Positions 1 to 12,500 of a DNA stretch of 64,000 bases are shown here, piece by piece; positions within the stretch are counted from its first letter, which is position 1, and every line of letters begins with the position of its first letter. The position numbers and the translations under genes were made by a program. This DNA comes from Cannabis sativa (Eukaryota > Streptophyta > Magnoliopsida > Rosales > Cannabaceae), in assembly GCF_029168945.1 (NCBI RefSeq), contig NC_083607.1, positions 11,612,001-11,676,000 of the forward strand. Reading direction: 5' to 3'. The notes below the pieces were generated by a model that worked only from the letters and a program-made list of their open reading frames with translations, did no database searches and was not told the origin of the DNA.

Positions 1-1671
1 CCTTGTTATGCTATGAGTGTGTTTTTGCTTACAAAGGAGATTTGTTCTAATCTTGAAGGAATGATGGCTAAATTTTGGTGGAAATCTCAATCAAACTCAG
101 GTTCGAAGGGGGTGAGCTGGATAAGTTGGAAGAGGTTGAGTAGGAGTAAGATTGATGGTGGAATGGGCTTTAGGGACCTTCGAGATTACAATCTTTCTTT
201 CCTTGGTAAACAAGGATGGCAGTTATTGACTAATGAGGATTCCTTGGTAAGTAAAATTTATAAAGCAAGGTATTATCCTTCTAGTAGTTTTGTTAATGCT
301 ACTTTGGGACAAAATCCAAGCTTTATTTGGAAAAGCATTCTTGAAGCACAAGGAATAGTCAAAGCTGGTGCAAGGAAATCAATTGGGAATGGAAACAATG
401 TGAGTATTCTTTTAGACCCTTGGCTTCCTGATCCCACGCATCCCTTTGTTGTCTCTACTCATCCTGGTTTAGTGAATCAAAATGTCGCTAGTTTATTTTC
501 CATGGATTCAAAGAGCTGGGATTTTGATGTCATTAATGATCTATTTGATGAGAGGGATAAGAATCTTGTGCTATCTATACAATTGAGTGAGAATGCATCG
601 GCTGATAAATGGTGTTGGAGCGAAGAAGCTAATGGTTTTTACACAGTGAAGAGTGCTTATCGTATGTTGCAGCAAGCACCTGGTGCGAGTGTTGCTGTGG
701 AAGATCAGGAGCTTTTTAAGGCTATATGGCAGCTTGAAGTCCCTCCAAAGGTGCAACATTTTTTGTGGCGTGTCTTAGTTGGTTGTCTACCAACAAAAGT
801 TCAATTAAGCACCAAGAAAATCAATGTTGATCTGTACTGCCCTTTCTGCAATAATGCAGTGGAGACTATCAGCCATGTCTTGCTGGAGTGCAGGTTCGCG
901 AGCAGCTGCTGGACTGTTTCGATTGTCCCTGCTGGTGTGGTCAGCCACGGCTTCAATAACTGGCTGTCCGACCTTGTTTTGCACCAGTCCGCAGTAGTTG
1001 TCAAGGAAGCTGCGTGTGTTAGTTGGAAAATTTGGGCTGTCCGCAATGATCTTTTATGGAATAATAAAAGTTGTTCTGCTATTGATGTGGTCCGATCGGC
1101 TAGAATAGTGCTTGACCAATATTGTACTGCTCAATCTCAAAAGACGGGGGCATTGTTAATTCATGATATTAATAATGTCGATGAGCGGTGGAAGAAACCA
1201 ATTGCTAATATGGTCAAGATTAATGTTGATGGGGCTATTTTTCAAGAACAAAACAAGTTTGGTTATGGTTGCGTAGCTCGTGATTCGAATGGTTCTCTTC
1301 TTGAAGCAATTTCTGAGTCTCGACTTGGGGTTGTTAAGTCTGAGATTGCTGAGACCATTGGGATTAAGGAGGCGTTAAGTTGGATCGAAAGAAAGCAATG
1401 GCCCAATGTAGTCATTGAAACTGATGCTTTGGTGGTGGTTCAAGCTATTCATAGTTCAATTTTAATGCCTTCTCAGTTTGGATTACTTGTTGATGATTGT
1501 CGAGTTTTACTCTCGTCTTTAAATAATGTTTCTTTAAAGTTTGTTAAACGATCTGCAAATAGGGTTGCTCATTGTCTTGCTAGAGAGTCTTGTTTTTCGT
1601 CAGAATTTGTTTTTAATCAGCATAATGTTTCTGTTGATTTTAAGCCTATTGTAATGGCTGAAAGTGTTTAA
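1..1671 (+). CDS. LINE-A ORF2, C-terminal part (zf-RVT and RNase H), cut by window edge
   Basis: Open from base 1 to TAA at 1669-1671, about 556 residues of the C-terminal half of a plant L1-type LINE ORF2. The reverse transcriptase lies off the left edge; visible are the post-RT block (GGMGFRDLRDYN), a zf-RVT domain around 700-910 (CPFCNN..., SHVLLEC) and an RNase H fold from about 1195 (KINVDGA, EALSW, IETDA, ending NRVAHCLAR). No stop or frameshift. It is clearly of the same family as LINE-D ORF2 (GGMGFRDF, NVDGP, EALSWI). Alone it gives no transposition, because endonuclease and RT are not visible here. Confidence 0.9.
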   Translation, partial: PCYAMSVFLLTKEICSNLEGMMAKFWWKSQSNSGSKGVSWISWKRLSRSKIDGGMGFRDLRDYNLSFLGKQGWQLLTNEDSLVSKIYKARYYPSSSFVNATLGQNPSFIWKSILEAQGIVKAGARKSIGNGNNVSILLDPWLPDPTHPFVVSTHPGLVNQNVASLFSMDSKSWDFDVINDLFDERDKNLVLSIQLSENASADKWCWSEEANGFYTVKSAYRMLQQAPGASVAVEDQELFKAIWQLEVPPKVQHFLWRVLVGCLPTKVQLSTKKINVDLYCPFCNNAVETISHVLLECRFASSCWTVSIVPAGVVSHGFNNWLSDLVLHQSAVVVKEAACVSWKIWAVRNDLLWNNKSCSAIDVVRSARIVLDQYCTAQSQKTGALLIHDINNVDERWKKPIANMVKINVDGAIFQEQNKFGYGCVARDSNGSLLEAISESRLGVVKSEIAETIGIKEALSWIERKQWPNVVIETDALVVVQAIHSSILMPSQFGLLVDDCRVLLSSLNNVSLKFVKRSANRVAHCLARESCFSSEFVFNQHNVSVDFKPIVMAESV

Positions 1672-1702
1672 ATGAAATTTTCACTTTGACTCAAAAAAAA
1701 AA
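1..1702 (+). mobile_element. LINE-A (plant L1-type), 3' part with poly-A tail
   Basis: ORF2 tail followed by about 20 bases of 3' UTR and an A-run at 1693-1702, then an AT dinucleotide tract to about 1717. The 5' end is outside, so no target duplication can be tested. Confidence 0.8.
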
Positions 1703-1717
1703 TATATATATATATAA

Positions 1718-2429
1718 TTTATCATATAATTATATTTTATATATTCTCTAATATATTATCCATTCATTACTTACTTTTAGGGCATAAATCTCAATAATCC
1801 CTTCAGATCTTCTTTCTTCATCTTCTCCTTGAGTTCTTCACACTTTGTCGACACCAAGCCTCCATTACTCAAACACTATTGATATATACATAGCTATCAG
1901 GAATAAGAGATCATTCTCTTTTCTTGCTCCCATTTGTGTGTTGTTCCTAAGAACATTACTACGACTATTATTATATGGTTTATGGTATTGGGTCTCCTAT
2001 GAGCCTTTTACCCATAAGCTTAGATATTGATTTGGCTTAGAAATTTCTTTTTGTACTATTATCCACACACTTTTGAGAATATAACTCTGTTGTGTCGAAT
2101 TAAATTGATAAAAATAAAGTAGACGCAACGTGACTTGATGGTGAACAACTATAAATCATTGGTGCCCTTTTCATTTATGGTGTTTTATTTAGCAAAATAA
2201 ATTTTTCATAATCCTCTTGTTTCTTACGATTTTCTTAGAAAAAATGACAAAAATCGCATCAACAATTTTATTTATTTCATCAAATATATTTGAAAAAAGA
2301 AAATGCTATATAGAGATTAACTTGTAAAAAAAAAATTAAATAAAATTTGATTCCTATTTCACTCAAGAGTACTATATTATTTGAAATTAATATTTTAAAA
2401 AATAAAATAAAATCAGTGTTATCTTCTGA
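1718..2429. other. AT-rich spacer without recognised gene
   Basis: A pyrimidine-rich patch near 1800-1840 and an unconvincing 61-codon ORF at 1845-2030. I see no domain, repeat or splice structure. Confidence 0.5.
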
Positions 2430-3508
2430 GGGCTAGTTTGGCAGATATGTGCTGTGGCGGAAAAGCAGCTATAGCTGTGCTGTGAGAAAAAATAGCTGTA
2501 GTAGAACTGTAGAAAAAAGCTAAGCTGAGTGTTTGGTAAATTATAAATTTTAAAGTGCTGTTAGTTGTTAAGATTTTATTATAATAATGAGAATATTTTA
2601 ATCTAATTCATTATAATCATAAATATATATATAAAAATGTGTTATATAAATTTTTTTTTTTCTATATATTTTTAATTATTTTTTCATAGTGTAAATGTAT
2701 ATGCATTTGATAAAAATAATTTTTAATATTTTTATATTATATTTTTATCACTTGTAAAAAAAATTATAATTTATGAGAAATATAAGTTGATATTATTTGT
2801 TCATAATAAAAAATATAAATATAAAATATATTTTAAAACTAAATAAAAAGAGAAATTTAAATATTTTTTCATTCAAAAATTATTTGTGGTAAATAAATTT
2901 TTAGTAAAAGATAATTTATTATAGTCTTTTAATCAAGGCTAATTAGGATTTTTTTTTCCCCGAACTTTGACATGTACCAAATCATGCCCCTGAACTTTTT
3001 TCGCCGTTAAAAATTCCCCTGAACTATTGAAATTGTTAGATTTAAGGACTTTTTTCTAATTTCATTCAATTTTACTGTTTCAATGATTGTTTATGTACTA
3101 AACCATGCTCCCCAGACTTTGATATCTACCAAATTATGCCCCTCGAACATTGATATATGCTGCATCATGCCCACTGAACTTTCATCCATGTTAGAATTTT
3201 TTTACTAAAATTAGATAAAAGTTCTTAAATCTAATAATCTCAATATTTCAGCGGGAATTTTAATGGCCAAAAAAGTTCAGGTAACATGATTTGGTACATG
3301 TAAAAGTTTTGGGAGAAAAAATCATAATTAGCCTTTAATCAGAACAACTTTTTCTAAAAGTTGGGTTGTACTAACTTTAGCTTTTAACTGTAGTTTTTCC
3401 ATAAATTGTTTAATAAGCTGTTTCTTAACTGCTTACCAAACACTTTTTTATAACAGTTTTTTTGAAAAGCAGCTTTTAGCTTTTTAAAAAATTATGCCAA
3501 ACGGGCCC
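2430..3508. mobile_element. hAT-like non-autonomous element (MITE)
   Basis: The ends are inverted: GGGCTAGTTTGGCA on the left and TGCCAAACGGGCCC on the right. The inverted similarity continues inward as 'aaaagcagct' type sequence on both sides. This end type is common in plant hAT-like MITEs. The flanking 8 bp do not match cleanly (both contain TGAG), so the target duplication is unproven. No ORF of note. A second MITE is nested inside. Confidence 0.65.
2937..3333. mobile_element. Small MITE nested in the hAT-like MITE
   Basis: Inverted ends GGCTAATTA / TAATTAGCC, with inner inverted copies of a 'gaacttt.. accaaatcatg' module. Flanked by TTTAATCA on both sides (the ninth base differs), as expected for a Mutator-like MITE. 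It interrupts the host MITE. Confidence 0.65.
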
Positions 3509-3566
3509 TGAGTCTCGTGTAAGACTCTAAAAATCTATAATGACATACAGTAAAAGATTTTAAAAA

Positions 3567-5027
3567 GGGTTGAGATGCAAAATGGCCCTAAATTTGGTAA
3601 CTAAGTTAGTAAATGTCCACTTTTTAAAAAAATTAAGAAAATGGCCAAATCTAATAAATTAGCTAATAAAAATTATAAAAATAGATTTATCACATATTTT
3701 TTTAAAAAAAAATATTTATAATAACAAAATTAAGTTACATAATTTTTTTAGTATTGCATATTATTATATTGTAACAAAAATAAATAAATATATTAGATCA
3801 TTTAAATATATACAGCAGTATTAGATATATCGTAGTGCAGAAAATTAATATACCGTAGTAATAAAATTATATACCACAAATAAATTATAACAATACTAAA
3901 TTCATACTCAAAAAATATATATATCATGCTAACAAAATTATATATATCACCATTAAAATATGAATACATACCAAAAAATTTATATACAATAAAATAGAAA
4001 CTAAATATCATATTAAATATAAATAATATATTATAGACAACAAAAATCATATACCATACAATAAAACGTATATACCTACAATAAAAAATAAAACAAAATA
4101 ATATAATATTATTAAAAAAAATTATATATATCATATTAAAAAAATTATATATCACCTTTATGTATACTAAAATAAAAACTAAACATGCATTATCTAAAAT
4201 AAAATGATATACTATACAATAAAACTTATATACCATATAACATAAAATATATACCTTACAATAAAAACATATATAATAATAACAACAAATAAAAATAAAA
4301 ATATATAGGATGCTAATAAAATTATACATCATGTCAACAAAAAGACAATAGAAAATAAAACTTAAATATTATTTAAAAAAATTATATACCGTATAACAAA
4401 AAATACATACACCAAAATATATATACAAAAAATAATAATAATAAAAATATAGATTACTAATACATATATATATTTATGTATACTATATAACCAAATTATA
4501 TACCACAATTAAAATATATATACCATGACCATTATATATAATAAAATAAAAACTAATTAAATATTATTTAAAATAAATAATCATACAATCAAAAAATATA
4601 CAAATAATAATTAAATATATGTAGCATGGCAATAAAATTATATACATACATTAAAATATTTTTATTATGTTAATAAAATTTTATACCACTATTATACATA
4701 TCATAATAAAAAATAAATATCATCTAAGAATAATAATATACCATACAACAAAATCTATATACCAACAACCCAAAACAACTCATAAAAAATTAAAAAAATT
4801 GACATAATTTTAAAATAAAAAAGATTTTAACAAAACTAATATAGATATACCATAATGTTTAAATAATTTGCTTCTAATTCTAAAAAAATAAAAAAAAATA
4901 AAAAATAATTGAAATAAGGACATTTACTAACATAGTCTTATGATTTAGGGTCATTTACTATATTTTTTTGAAAGAGGACATAAACTAGCATACTCTTATA
5001 ATTTGGGGCCATTTACTATAATTTCCC
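3567..5027. mobile_element. Mutator-like MITE, 1.46 kb, with 9 bp target duplication
   Basis: Flanked by a perfect TTTTAAAAA at 3558-3566 and 5028-5036. The terminal inverted repeats start GGG..., and contain 'gtaaatgtcc' and 'aaatggccc' modules, present twice at the right end. The core is extremely AT-rich with many short 'tataccata..aataaaa' repeats and holds only a spurious 176-codon ORF (3802-4332, minus). No transposase. Confidence 0.75.
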
Positions 5028-5036
5028 TTTTAAAAA

Positions 5037-5365
5037 ATCACTAAATATTACCTTTAGAATCACCCACGTTAATAATTCACACGGAAAGGTCCCTAAAAAT
5101 CTTTAGTCATGGGGTCACAAAAGCTTATTTTCGTAGTAGTTAACATTTTAAGTTTATAACACCAAGGGAGAATAGAGAGAGTGAACAATGAACATTTTAT
5201 ATTGAAAAAAAGTCAAAGACAGAGTCCAGAAATAAAGTGGGCGTACACGCTCATCCTTTAACATACAAGAATACAAATTAATCCCCTATCACTAACAAAC
5301 TGACATGTTTGCAAATAAAACATCTCCAATAGTTATGTATATGTTAAATTTGTTTGTAGTGTTTA
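5037..5365. other. Flank downstream of the broken SDR last exon
   Basis: No ORF or repeat recognised. By position it would hold the 3' UTR of the SDR paralog fragment (minus strand). Confidence 0.4.
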
Positions 5366-5471
5366 CTAAGTTGAGCTTGGGAAGGCATTCACAGTAAATC
5401 CACCATCAATACTTATTACTTGACCTGACAAAGAAAAACCACCATAGATGAAATCTCATTAGTCTCCACAA

Positions 5472-5690
5472 CACTACTACAATGTTAGCCTTTGGAGGCA
5501 GTTTTTCCAACCGCATTTATAAAAATGGAAGCTAAAGTATGTGAAAATACTCGCTATGTTCGAAATTGACATTTAGAGGCGGTTTTTTGATAAAAACCGT
5601 AGGTATAAAATTGCATTATACCATTTAGAGGCGGTTGGAATTTAAATATTTTTTTTTTTTTCTGAACGACCCTTTGGCGTCGGTTATAAC
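5472..5690. repeat. CACTA left terminus and subterminal repeats
   Basis: CACTACTACAA followed by several copies, in both orientations, of a short motif near 'ggaggcagtt', 'agaggcggtt' and 'aaaccg'. In En/Spm elements such arrays are binding sites for the TNPA-type protein. Confidence 0.7.
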
Positions 5691-5752
5691 ATAGTGATAA
5701 GAAGATAGGTCACATAAAAAATAATAATATTCACATTTATGTAAACTTTTTA

Positions 5753-6260
5753 ATTTTACCAACATTCTAATCAACTAAACAACCTAATAACATGAACTAA
5801 TCTAAAACGAAAAATTTGAGTAATTTATAAATTAATATGAATAAATTGTGAGAAACTTAGTTAGTTACATTGTGTAATTAGTAACTAGCTATAATTAGTT
5901 ACTAAATACATTAACAAAATAAACATATAAAATCCTTCTTTTTTTTATTTTTTTTTTCTTTCATTTGAGAGGTTCAATGTGGATTTTAATTTTTCAAAGA
6001 AAATAAAGAGCAAAAGTTAATTAAAAGGGGAAAATATTAGTTAATACCCTTATTGCTTTACCAAAAACTTTTCCCCTCAACTTTTTTTATTAAAAATATT
6101 TAACATTTTACCAACATTCTAATCAACACAACAACCTAATAATATGAACTAATCTAAAAGGAGAATTTGAGTAATTTATAAATTAATATGAATAAATTGT
6201 GAGAAACTTAGTTAGTTACATTGTGTAATTAGTAACTAGCTATAATTAGTTACTAAATAC
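5753..6260. repeat. Direct duplication of about 155 bp upstream of the CACTA transposase
   Basis: 5753-5909 and 6105-6260 are near-identical direct copies (offset 352 bp), from 'attttaccaacattc' to 'ttactaaatac'. The second copy ends about 28 bp before the TNP2 start codon, so the element has a duplicated 5' leader or promoter segment. Confidence 0.85.
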
Positions 6261-9200
6261 TGATTTTTTTTGGATAGGATTTTTGTTATGGATAAATCAT
6301 GGATGCATGAGGAGAGAGACACACTGCGATTTCAAGTAGGGTTCGGTGCATTTTTAGAGTTTGCCTTAAAGAATTCTAAAAATCACGATTGTATTCATTG
6401 TCCGTGTGTAGATTGTTGTAATGTATCTAAAGAGAATATTACAATGATTAAGGACCATGTGTATTTACGAGGTTTCAATAGAAGTTATACTAACTGGTAT
6501 TACCAGGGCGAATATTTACCTGATGATCCATATCCATTAGGAAAGCGGGGGTAGATGATATCGAGGGTAATGACAATCCATTGGACTTGCTTAACGAAGA
6601 ACAAGAGGAATTTCTTAATGATCCTGAGAAATTCGATAATTTTCTTAGTGATGCTGATAAACCTCTATTCGATGGTTGTAAAAAACTAAGATTACCAACA
6701 ATGGTAAAGTTTTACAACATAAAAGCAGAAAATGGAGTGAGCGATAAATGTTTTACTCAATTTTTAGCTGCTTTTAAAGATATCTTACCATTTGCCAACT
6801 GCTTCCCGGAATCTACTTATGAAGTGAAAAAAACGTTAAATTCTATAGGATTGAAGTATGAAAAAATTCATGCATGTCCGAACGATTGCATTTTATATCG
6901 TAAGGAATATGCAGACATGAATTATTGCCCGACTTGCGGTTTATCCCGCCATAAAGTAAACAAGAGTAAGGAGAATAGGAAACTTATCCCCCAAAAAGTG
7001 ATGTGGTACATGCCTTTGATTTCGCGACTGAAATGATTATATCGTAGTGCAAAACATTCTGAAAATTTGATTTGGCATGACACCAAGAGAGTGAAAGATG
7101 GAAAACTCAGACATCCAACAGATTCCCAAGCTTGGAAAAAAGTAAACTACATAAATCCTGAATTCAAATCTGAACCAAGACACATTCGTCTCGGTCTGTC
7201 TGCGAATGGAGTAAATCCACATAGATCTCTAAGTAGTCGTCATAGTTCATGGCCTGTCTTCCTAGTTATGTACAATCTTCCTCCCTGGTTAGTGATGAAG
7301 AGGAAATTTAACATGCTTTCTTTAATGATATCAGGCCCGCAACAACCGGGACATAATATCGATGTATATTTGGAACCATTGATTGACGATTTAATAGAAT
7401 TGTATGAGAACGGTGTTCAGGTCTATGATGGTTTTAAAAAAGAATTCTTTAATCTGAAAGCTGTGTTGTTGTGGACTGTCAGTGATTTCCCTGCTTGTAG
7501 TAATTTATCAAGCTTAAGCACAAAAGGTTACGAAGGTTGTCTGATTTGTTGCACTAACACATCGACTCGTCGCTTGGCAAATGGACACAAGATGTGTTAT
7601 ATGGGTCACAGAGGGTACTTGCCTGCAAATCATCCTGATAGACGGAAGAAGAAAGTATTCGATGGTACTAAAGAGGGTGATATTGCTCATTTGCCACTGT
7701 CTGGGAACAAATTCTCCAACAAGTTCAACTTGTAGATTTTAAGTATGGAAAGACGCAAAAAAATAAAAAAACTAATGGTTGTTTTCAAAGAAAGTCAATC
7801 TTCTTTCGTCTTCCATATTGGAAAAGTCTACTAGTTCGACATTGTTTTGATGTCATGCATATTGAAAAAAAATGTGTGTGAGAGTATTATTGGTACCTTA
7901 CTTGATATTCCCGGCAAAACTAAGGACGGTCTAAAGAGTCATTTAGATCTGGTTGAAATGGGTATACGACAATCTCTGGCACCTGAGAAGAAAGGTGAAC
8001 GATTATATTTGCCTCCTGCTTGTTTCACTTTGTCCAAAAAAGAGAAACAAACAGTTTGCAAATCACTTGCAAATATGAAAGTACCCGATGGTTACTCGTC
8101 TAACATCAAAAACTTGGTGAATGAGACTGAATTGAAACTAGTGGGTCTGAAATCACATGATTGTCATGCGTTAATGCAACATCTACTTCCAATTTCCATT
8201 AGATCAGTCTTGCCAAAAAATGTTCAAGAGTGTTTGACACATGTTTGCATTTTCTTTAATAGGCTATGCCGGAAGGAATTAGAATTGGATAACTTAGATG
8301 CATTACATGAACATGTAGTCAAAACATTGTGCAACCTGGAAAAGTTTTTTCCGCCATCTTTTTTCGACATCATGATCCATTTAATGGTTCATCTAGTGAG
8401 AGAAGCAAGGTTGTGTGGGCTGGTGTGGGCGAGATGGATGTATCCATTTGAAAGAAATATGAAGGTACTTAAAAGTTATGTGCGTAACCACTATCGACCA
8501 GAAGCATGTATGGTTGAGTGCTACATATCTGAAGAGGCTGTGGAATTTTGTTCGGAGTACATGGCTGGAGTTGAGGCAATAGGAATTAGCAAACCAAGAA
8601 CTGACCCAGATGATGTTGATAGAGGATTAAGGGGGAAAGGGACAATGGTGACAGTGTCCAAGCTTGAACTAGATCAAGCTCAATTAGTCGTGATGAACAA
8701 TAACGCAGAGGTTCAACCATATATAACGTAAGTACCTTTTTTTTTTATTAACATTACTTAAGTCACGATGAACAATAACTTGATTTACCTTACTTGTTTT
8801 ATAGTGACCATATGGAGCTGTTACAATCAATGGTTCCAAGAAATCAAAAAAATAAACAAAAATGGGTTGCAGACCAACATCGCCAAACTTTCATTGGGTG
8901 GTTAAGGAATACCATTATATCAAAGTTGAACGAACCGAATCATGGAGTATCTGATGTGTTGAGTCGTATTGCCCTTGGACAAACTTTTGCGGTTGCAAAG
9001 CATGAAGCGTACATTGTAAGGGGTAAACGTTTTCATACAAAGTCAAGAGATGATGCTCAAGAGGTTCAAAATAATGGTATACATATCGTCGCAAAAACTA
9101 TGCACTTTGCAAGTGCAAAAGATAGAAACCCTGTTTTAGGTACTATGACGTATTACGGGGTCATTGAAGAAATATGGGAGCTCAATTATTTTGCGTTCCG

Positions 9201-9320
9201 AATTCCACTTTTAAATGTTCTTGGGTTAACAACAACGTTGGAGTAAAAACTGACGAGCTTGGTTTTACTTTGGTTGATTTAAGTAAGAGAGGAAGCAAGA
9301 ATGATCCATTCATCATGGCT

Positions 9321-9596
9321 AGTTTGAAAGCAGAGTATTTGCAGAAAATAGAAAAATAGGCAGAGAGAATGAGAAATCAGCTTAATGAATTCATTGGCTA
9401 AAGTTTGTATTTATAGATTTTTCTGTACAGAATACAAGAATGACCTAAAGGATCTTTACACAATCATAAAGCAATCATTACAAAGGGAATATTCTAACAA
9501 TAATTTGTTACAAGGTTGGGACCACATCATTCTGTTATGACAGCTCACACCTATACAAACCAGTAGGCAAAATAGGCAAAATATCATTTCTTCACA
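9321..9596 (-). repeat. Copia 3' LTR
   Basis: 276 bp, the left copy in plus coordinates. The gag-pol stop codon lies inside it, so the reading frame runs through the polypurine region into the LTR. A TATA-like 'tatttatag' lies mid-LTR. Confidence 0.92.
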
Positions 9597-12500
9597 GCCC
9601 ATCTCAAACTTGAGGGTGTTTCAACCACACCAAGTTTGTCTATTAAGAAATGAAATCTGTGTTGTGTTAAGCTTTTTGTAAGACAATCAGCAGTTTGATC
9701 ACTTGAAGGAACATATCGGACTTCAATTTCTTTGTTGATCACCTTGTCTCTCACAAAGTGCACATCCAATTCGATGTGTTTTGTACGAGCATGATAGACA
9801 GGGTTGGCAGCCAGAGCACTGGCCCCCATGTTGTCACACCAAGTGACAGGAGTGCAAGGTAAAGGAAATTCGAATTCTTTGAGCAAGGATTGTATCCAAG
9901 CTATTTCAGCAGCCACTTGAGCAAGTGCTCTATATTCGGACTCCGTACTTGATCTAGATACAACTGCCTGTTTCTTAGACGACCATGATACAAGAGTGTC
10001 TCCAAGATAGACGCAATAGCCAGCAACACTTCTTCTATCATCCGGGCAACACGCCCAATCTGCATCTGAATACCCTGTTATAGCCAATCGATCTGAAGGT
10101 TTTATATGAAGTCCATGGTAGGTTGTTCCCTTCAAATACCGAAGGACTCTTTTGGCTGCACTCCAGTGTGTTGTAGTAGGAGATTTCAAGAATTGACTTA
10201 GCTTGTTCACGGCAAAGGACAAGTCTGGTCTGGTGTGAGTCAAATATTGCAAACCTCCTATGATGCTCCTGTATTCTGTTGGGTTTGAAAGTAGTTCACC
10301 ATCTGTTTTGGACAAAGGCTTCCCGGCTGTCATTGGAGTGTTGCATGATTTTAGGTGAAGCATTTCAGTTTTGAGTAGGAGTTCTTTGACATACTTCCCT
10401 TGACTCATGTATAAACCAGTGTCATCCCTGTGCACTTCAATCCCAAGAAAGAACTGAAGAGGGCAGAGATCCTTGAGAGAGAACATTTCATTTAATTTTT
10501 CAATGAACTTCGTGAGTTTGGAGACATCATTTCCTGTTATAATTATGTCATCGACATAGATTAGAGCCATTATGATTGTACCAGAAGCTTTGTAGAAAAA
10601 CAGAGATGAATCGGCTCTTGATTTTGTAAAATTCCAGCTGAGTAAGGTTCCTTTTAGCCTGTCATACCAGGCCCTCGGGGCCTGCTTTAGACCATACAAA
10701 GACTTGGTAAGTTTGCACACTGCATCAGGTTGGTTTTGATCTTCAAAACCTTGCGGTTGTAACATGTAAACATCCTCTTGGAGAGTGCCATTCAAGAACG
10801 CATTATTAATGTCCAGCTGACGAATTTCCCAGCCTTTAGAGACAGCAATGGTGAGAATGATTCTCATGGTAGAAGCTTTAATTACTGGACTGTAGGTCTC
10901 TCCAAAATCAATTCCAGGTCGCTGATTAAATCCCTTTGCAACCAAACGTGCCTTAAGTCTTTGCAAAGTACCATCTGAATTTCTCTTTTCTCGGAACACC
11001 CATTTATTGCCAATGATGTTCATACCTGGCTTTCTTGGAACTAAATACCAGGTTTTATTTCTTCTCAAAGCTGACATTTCATCTCCCATTGCAGAGTTCC
11101 AGCCAGGTTGACATAGAGCCTCCTCAACAGTAGCTGGTTCATCATTTTTCCACTGCCATTGAGCTTGACTGAGATAAATTTTTGGCTTAAAGATACCTGC
11201 TTTCGATTGGGTCACCATAGGATGCGAGGGCTTCAGAGTTGCAGATTCAATTTGGTCAGCAGTATCATGTGTTTCAGGCTGTGGAATTGAACCTGCAACA
11301 CTAATTGGAGAAATGCTACTGTTCTGTTCTTTGTCAATAGGAGTACAAACGTGAAACTGTGAATCAATAGATGCGGGTGAGTCTAATACCTGATGTGAAT
11401 TTTGATCACTAGGATCAGTGGAGTCAAGATTAATCTCAGTGGCTGCTGCTTCAGGGACTTGGTGCATGGAACTTGGTGTAGCCAAATTTGATTGACTCTT
11501 GGAGGATTGAAATAATGCAGACCACGATGGAACACTAACACAGACAGATTGTTCGGGTTGGAAGTTGTTTAGAAAACCAGATTGGAAAGGGAAGTTGTCT
11601 TCATTGAAGATAACATTCCGAGAAATGTATATTCTTCCTGTTGAACTTAGACATTTGTAACCTTTGTGGGAATCACTATATCCAAGATTGACACATTTAA
11701 CTGAATGAAATTGAAACTTGTGAGTTTGATAGGGTCTAATACAAGGATAACAAGCAACTCCAAATGTCTTAATAAACTTGTAATCTGGTTTCTTATTAAA
11801 AACAATCTGAAATGGGGATTTATTTTTCAAAATAGGTGTAGGTAATCTATTAATTAAATAGACAACAGTTTGAAAAGAATCCCACCAATACTTGAGAGGC
11901 ATGTGAGCTTGGGCAAGAAGTGTCAAGCCCATCTCAACGATATGCCTATGTTTCCTCTCAGCTCTTCCATTTTGAGCAGAGGTGTGAGGACAAGAATGTT
12001 TAAAATCAATGCCATTTTCAATAACACATTTAGAGAAAGCTTGAAATTCACCACCCCAATCTGTTTTTAAGACTTTGATTTTCCTATCAAATTGATTTTC
12101 TACCAAAGTCTTGAATTGAATAAAAGCTGAAAGTGCTTCATCTTTGGTTTTGAGTGGGTAAATCCAAGTGTGTCTACTATAATCATCTACAAAGTGAATG
12201 TAGAATTTATAGTTGTAACTAGAAGTAATAGGGGCAGGCCCCCAAACATCTGTATGTATTAAATCTAATATATGTTGGGCACGATTAGGATTGACATTAA
12301 AAGGCAAGGCATGGGATTTACCAAACTGACATGCTTCACAAAAGTTGCTCTTTTCATTCATATTGATTTTTACATCAGCAAGGTTTAAAACCTGGTTTAA
12401 GACACGATTAGATGGGTGACCAAGACGCTTGTGCCACCTATCTTTTAGGGAAACAAAACTAGAACTAACACATTTGTTGCTGGAAACAGTAAGTACACCA

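Noticed and set aside
1845..2030. 61-codon ORF
   Set aside because: Hydrophobic chance frame in AT-rich spacer; no homology recognised.
3802..4332. 176-codon ORF on the minus strand
   Set aside because: Pure low-complexity Ile/Tyr/Phe code from the AT-rich core of a MITE; no domain.
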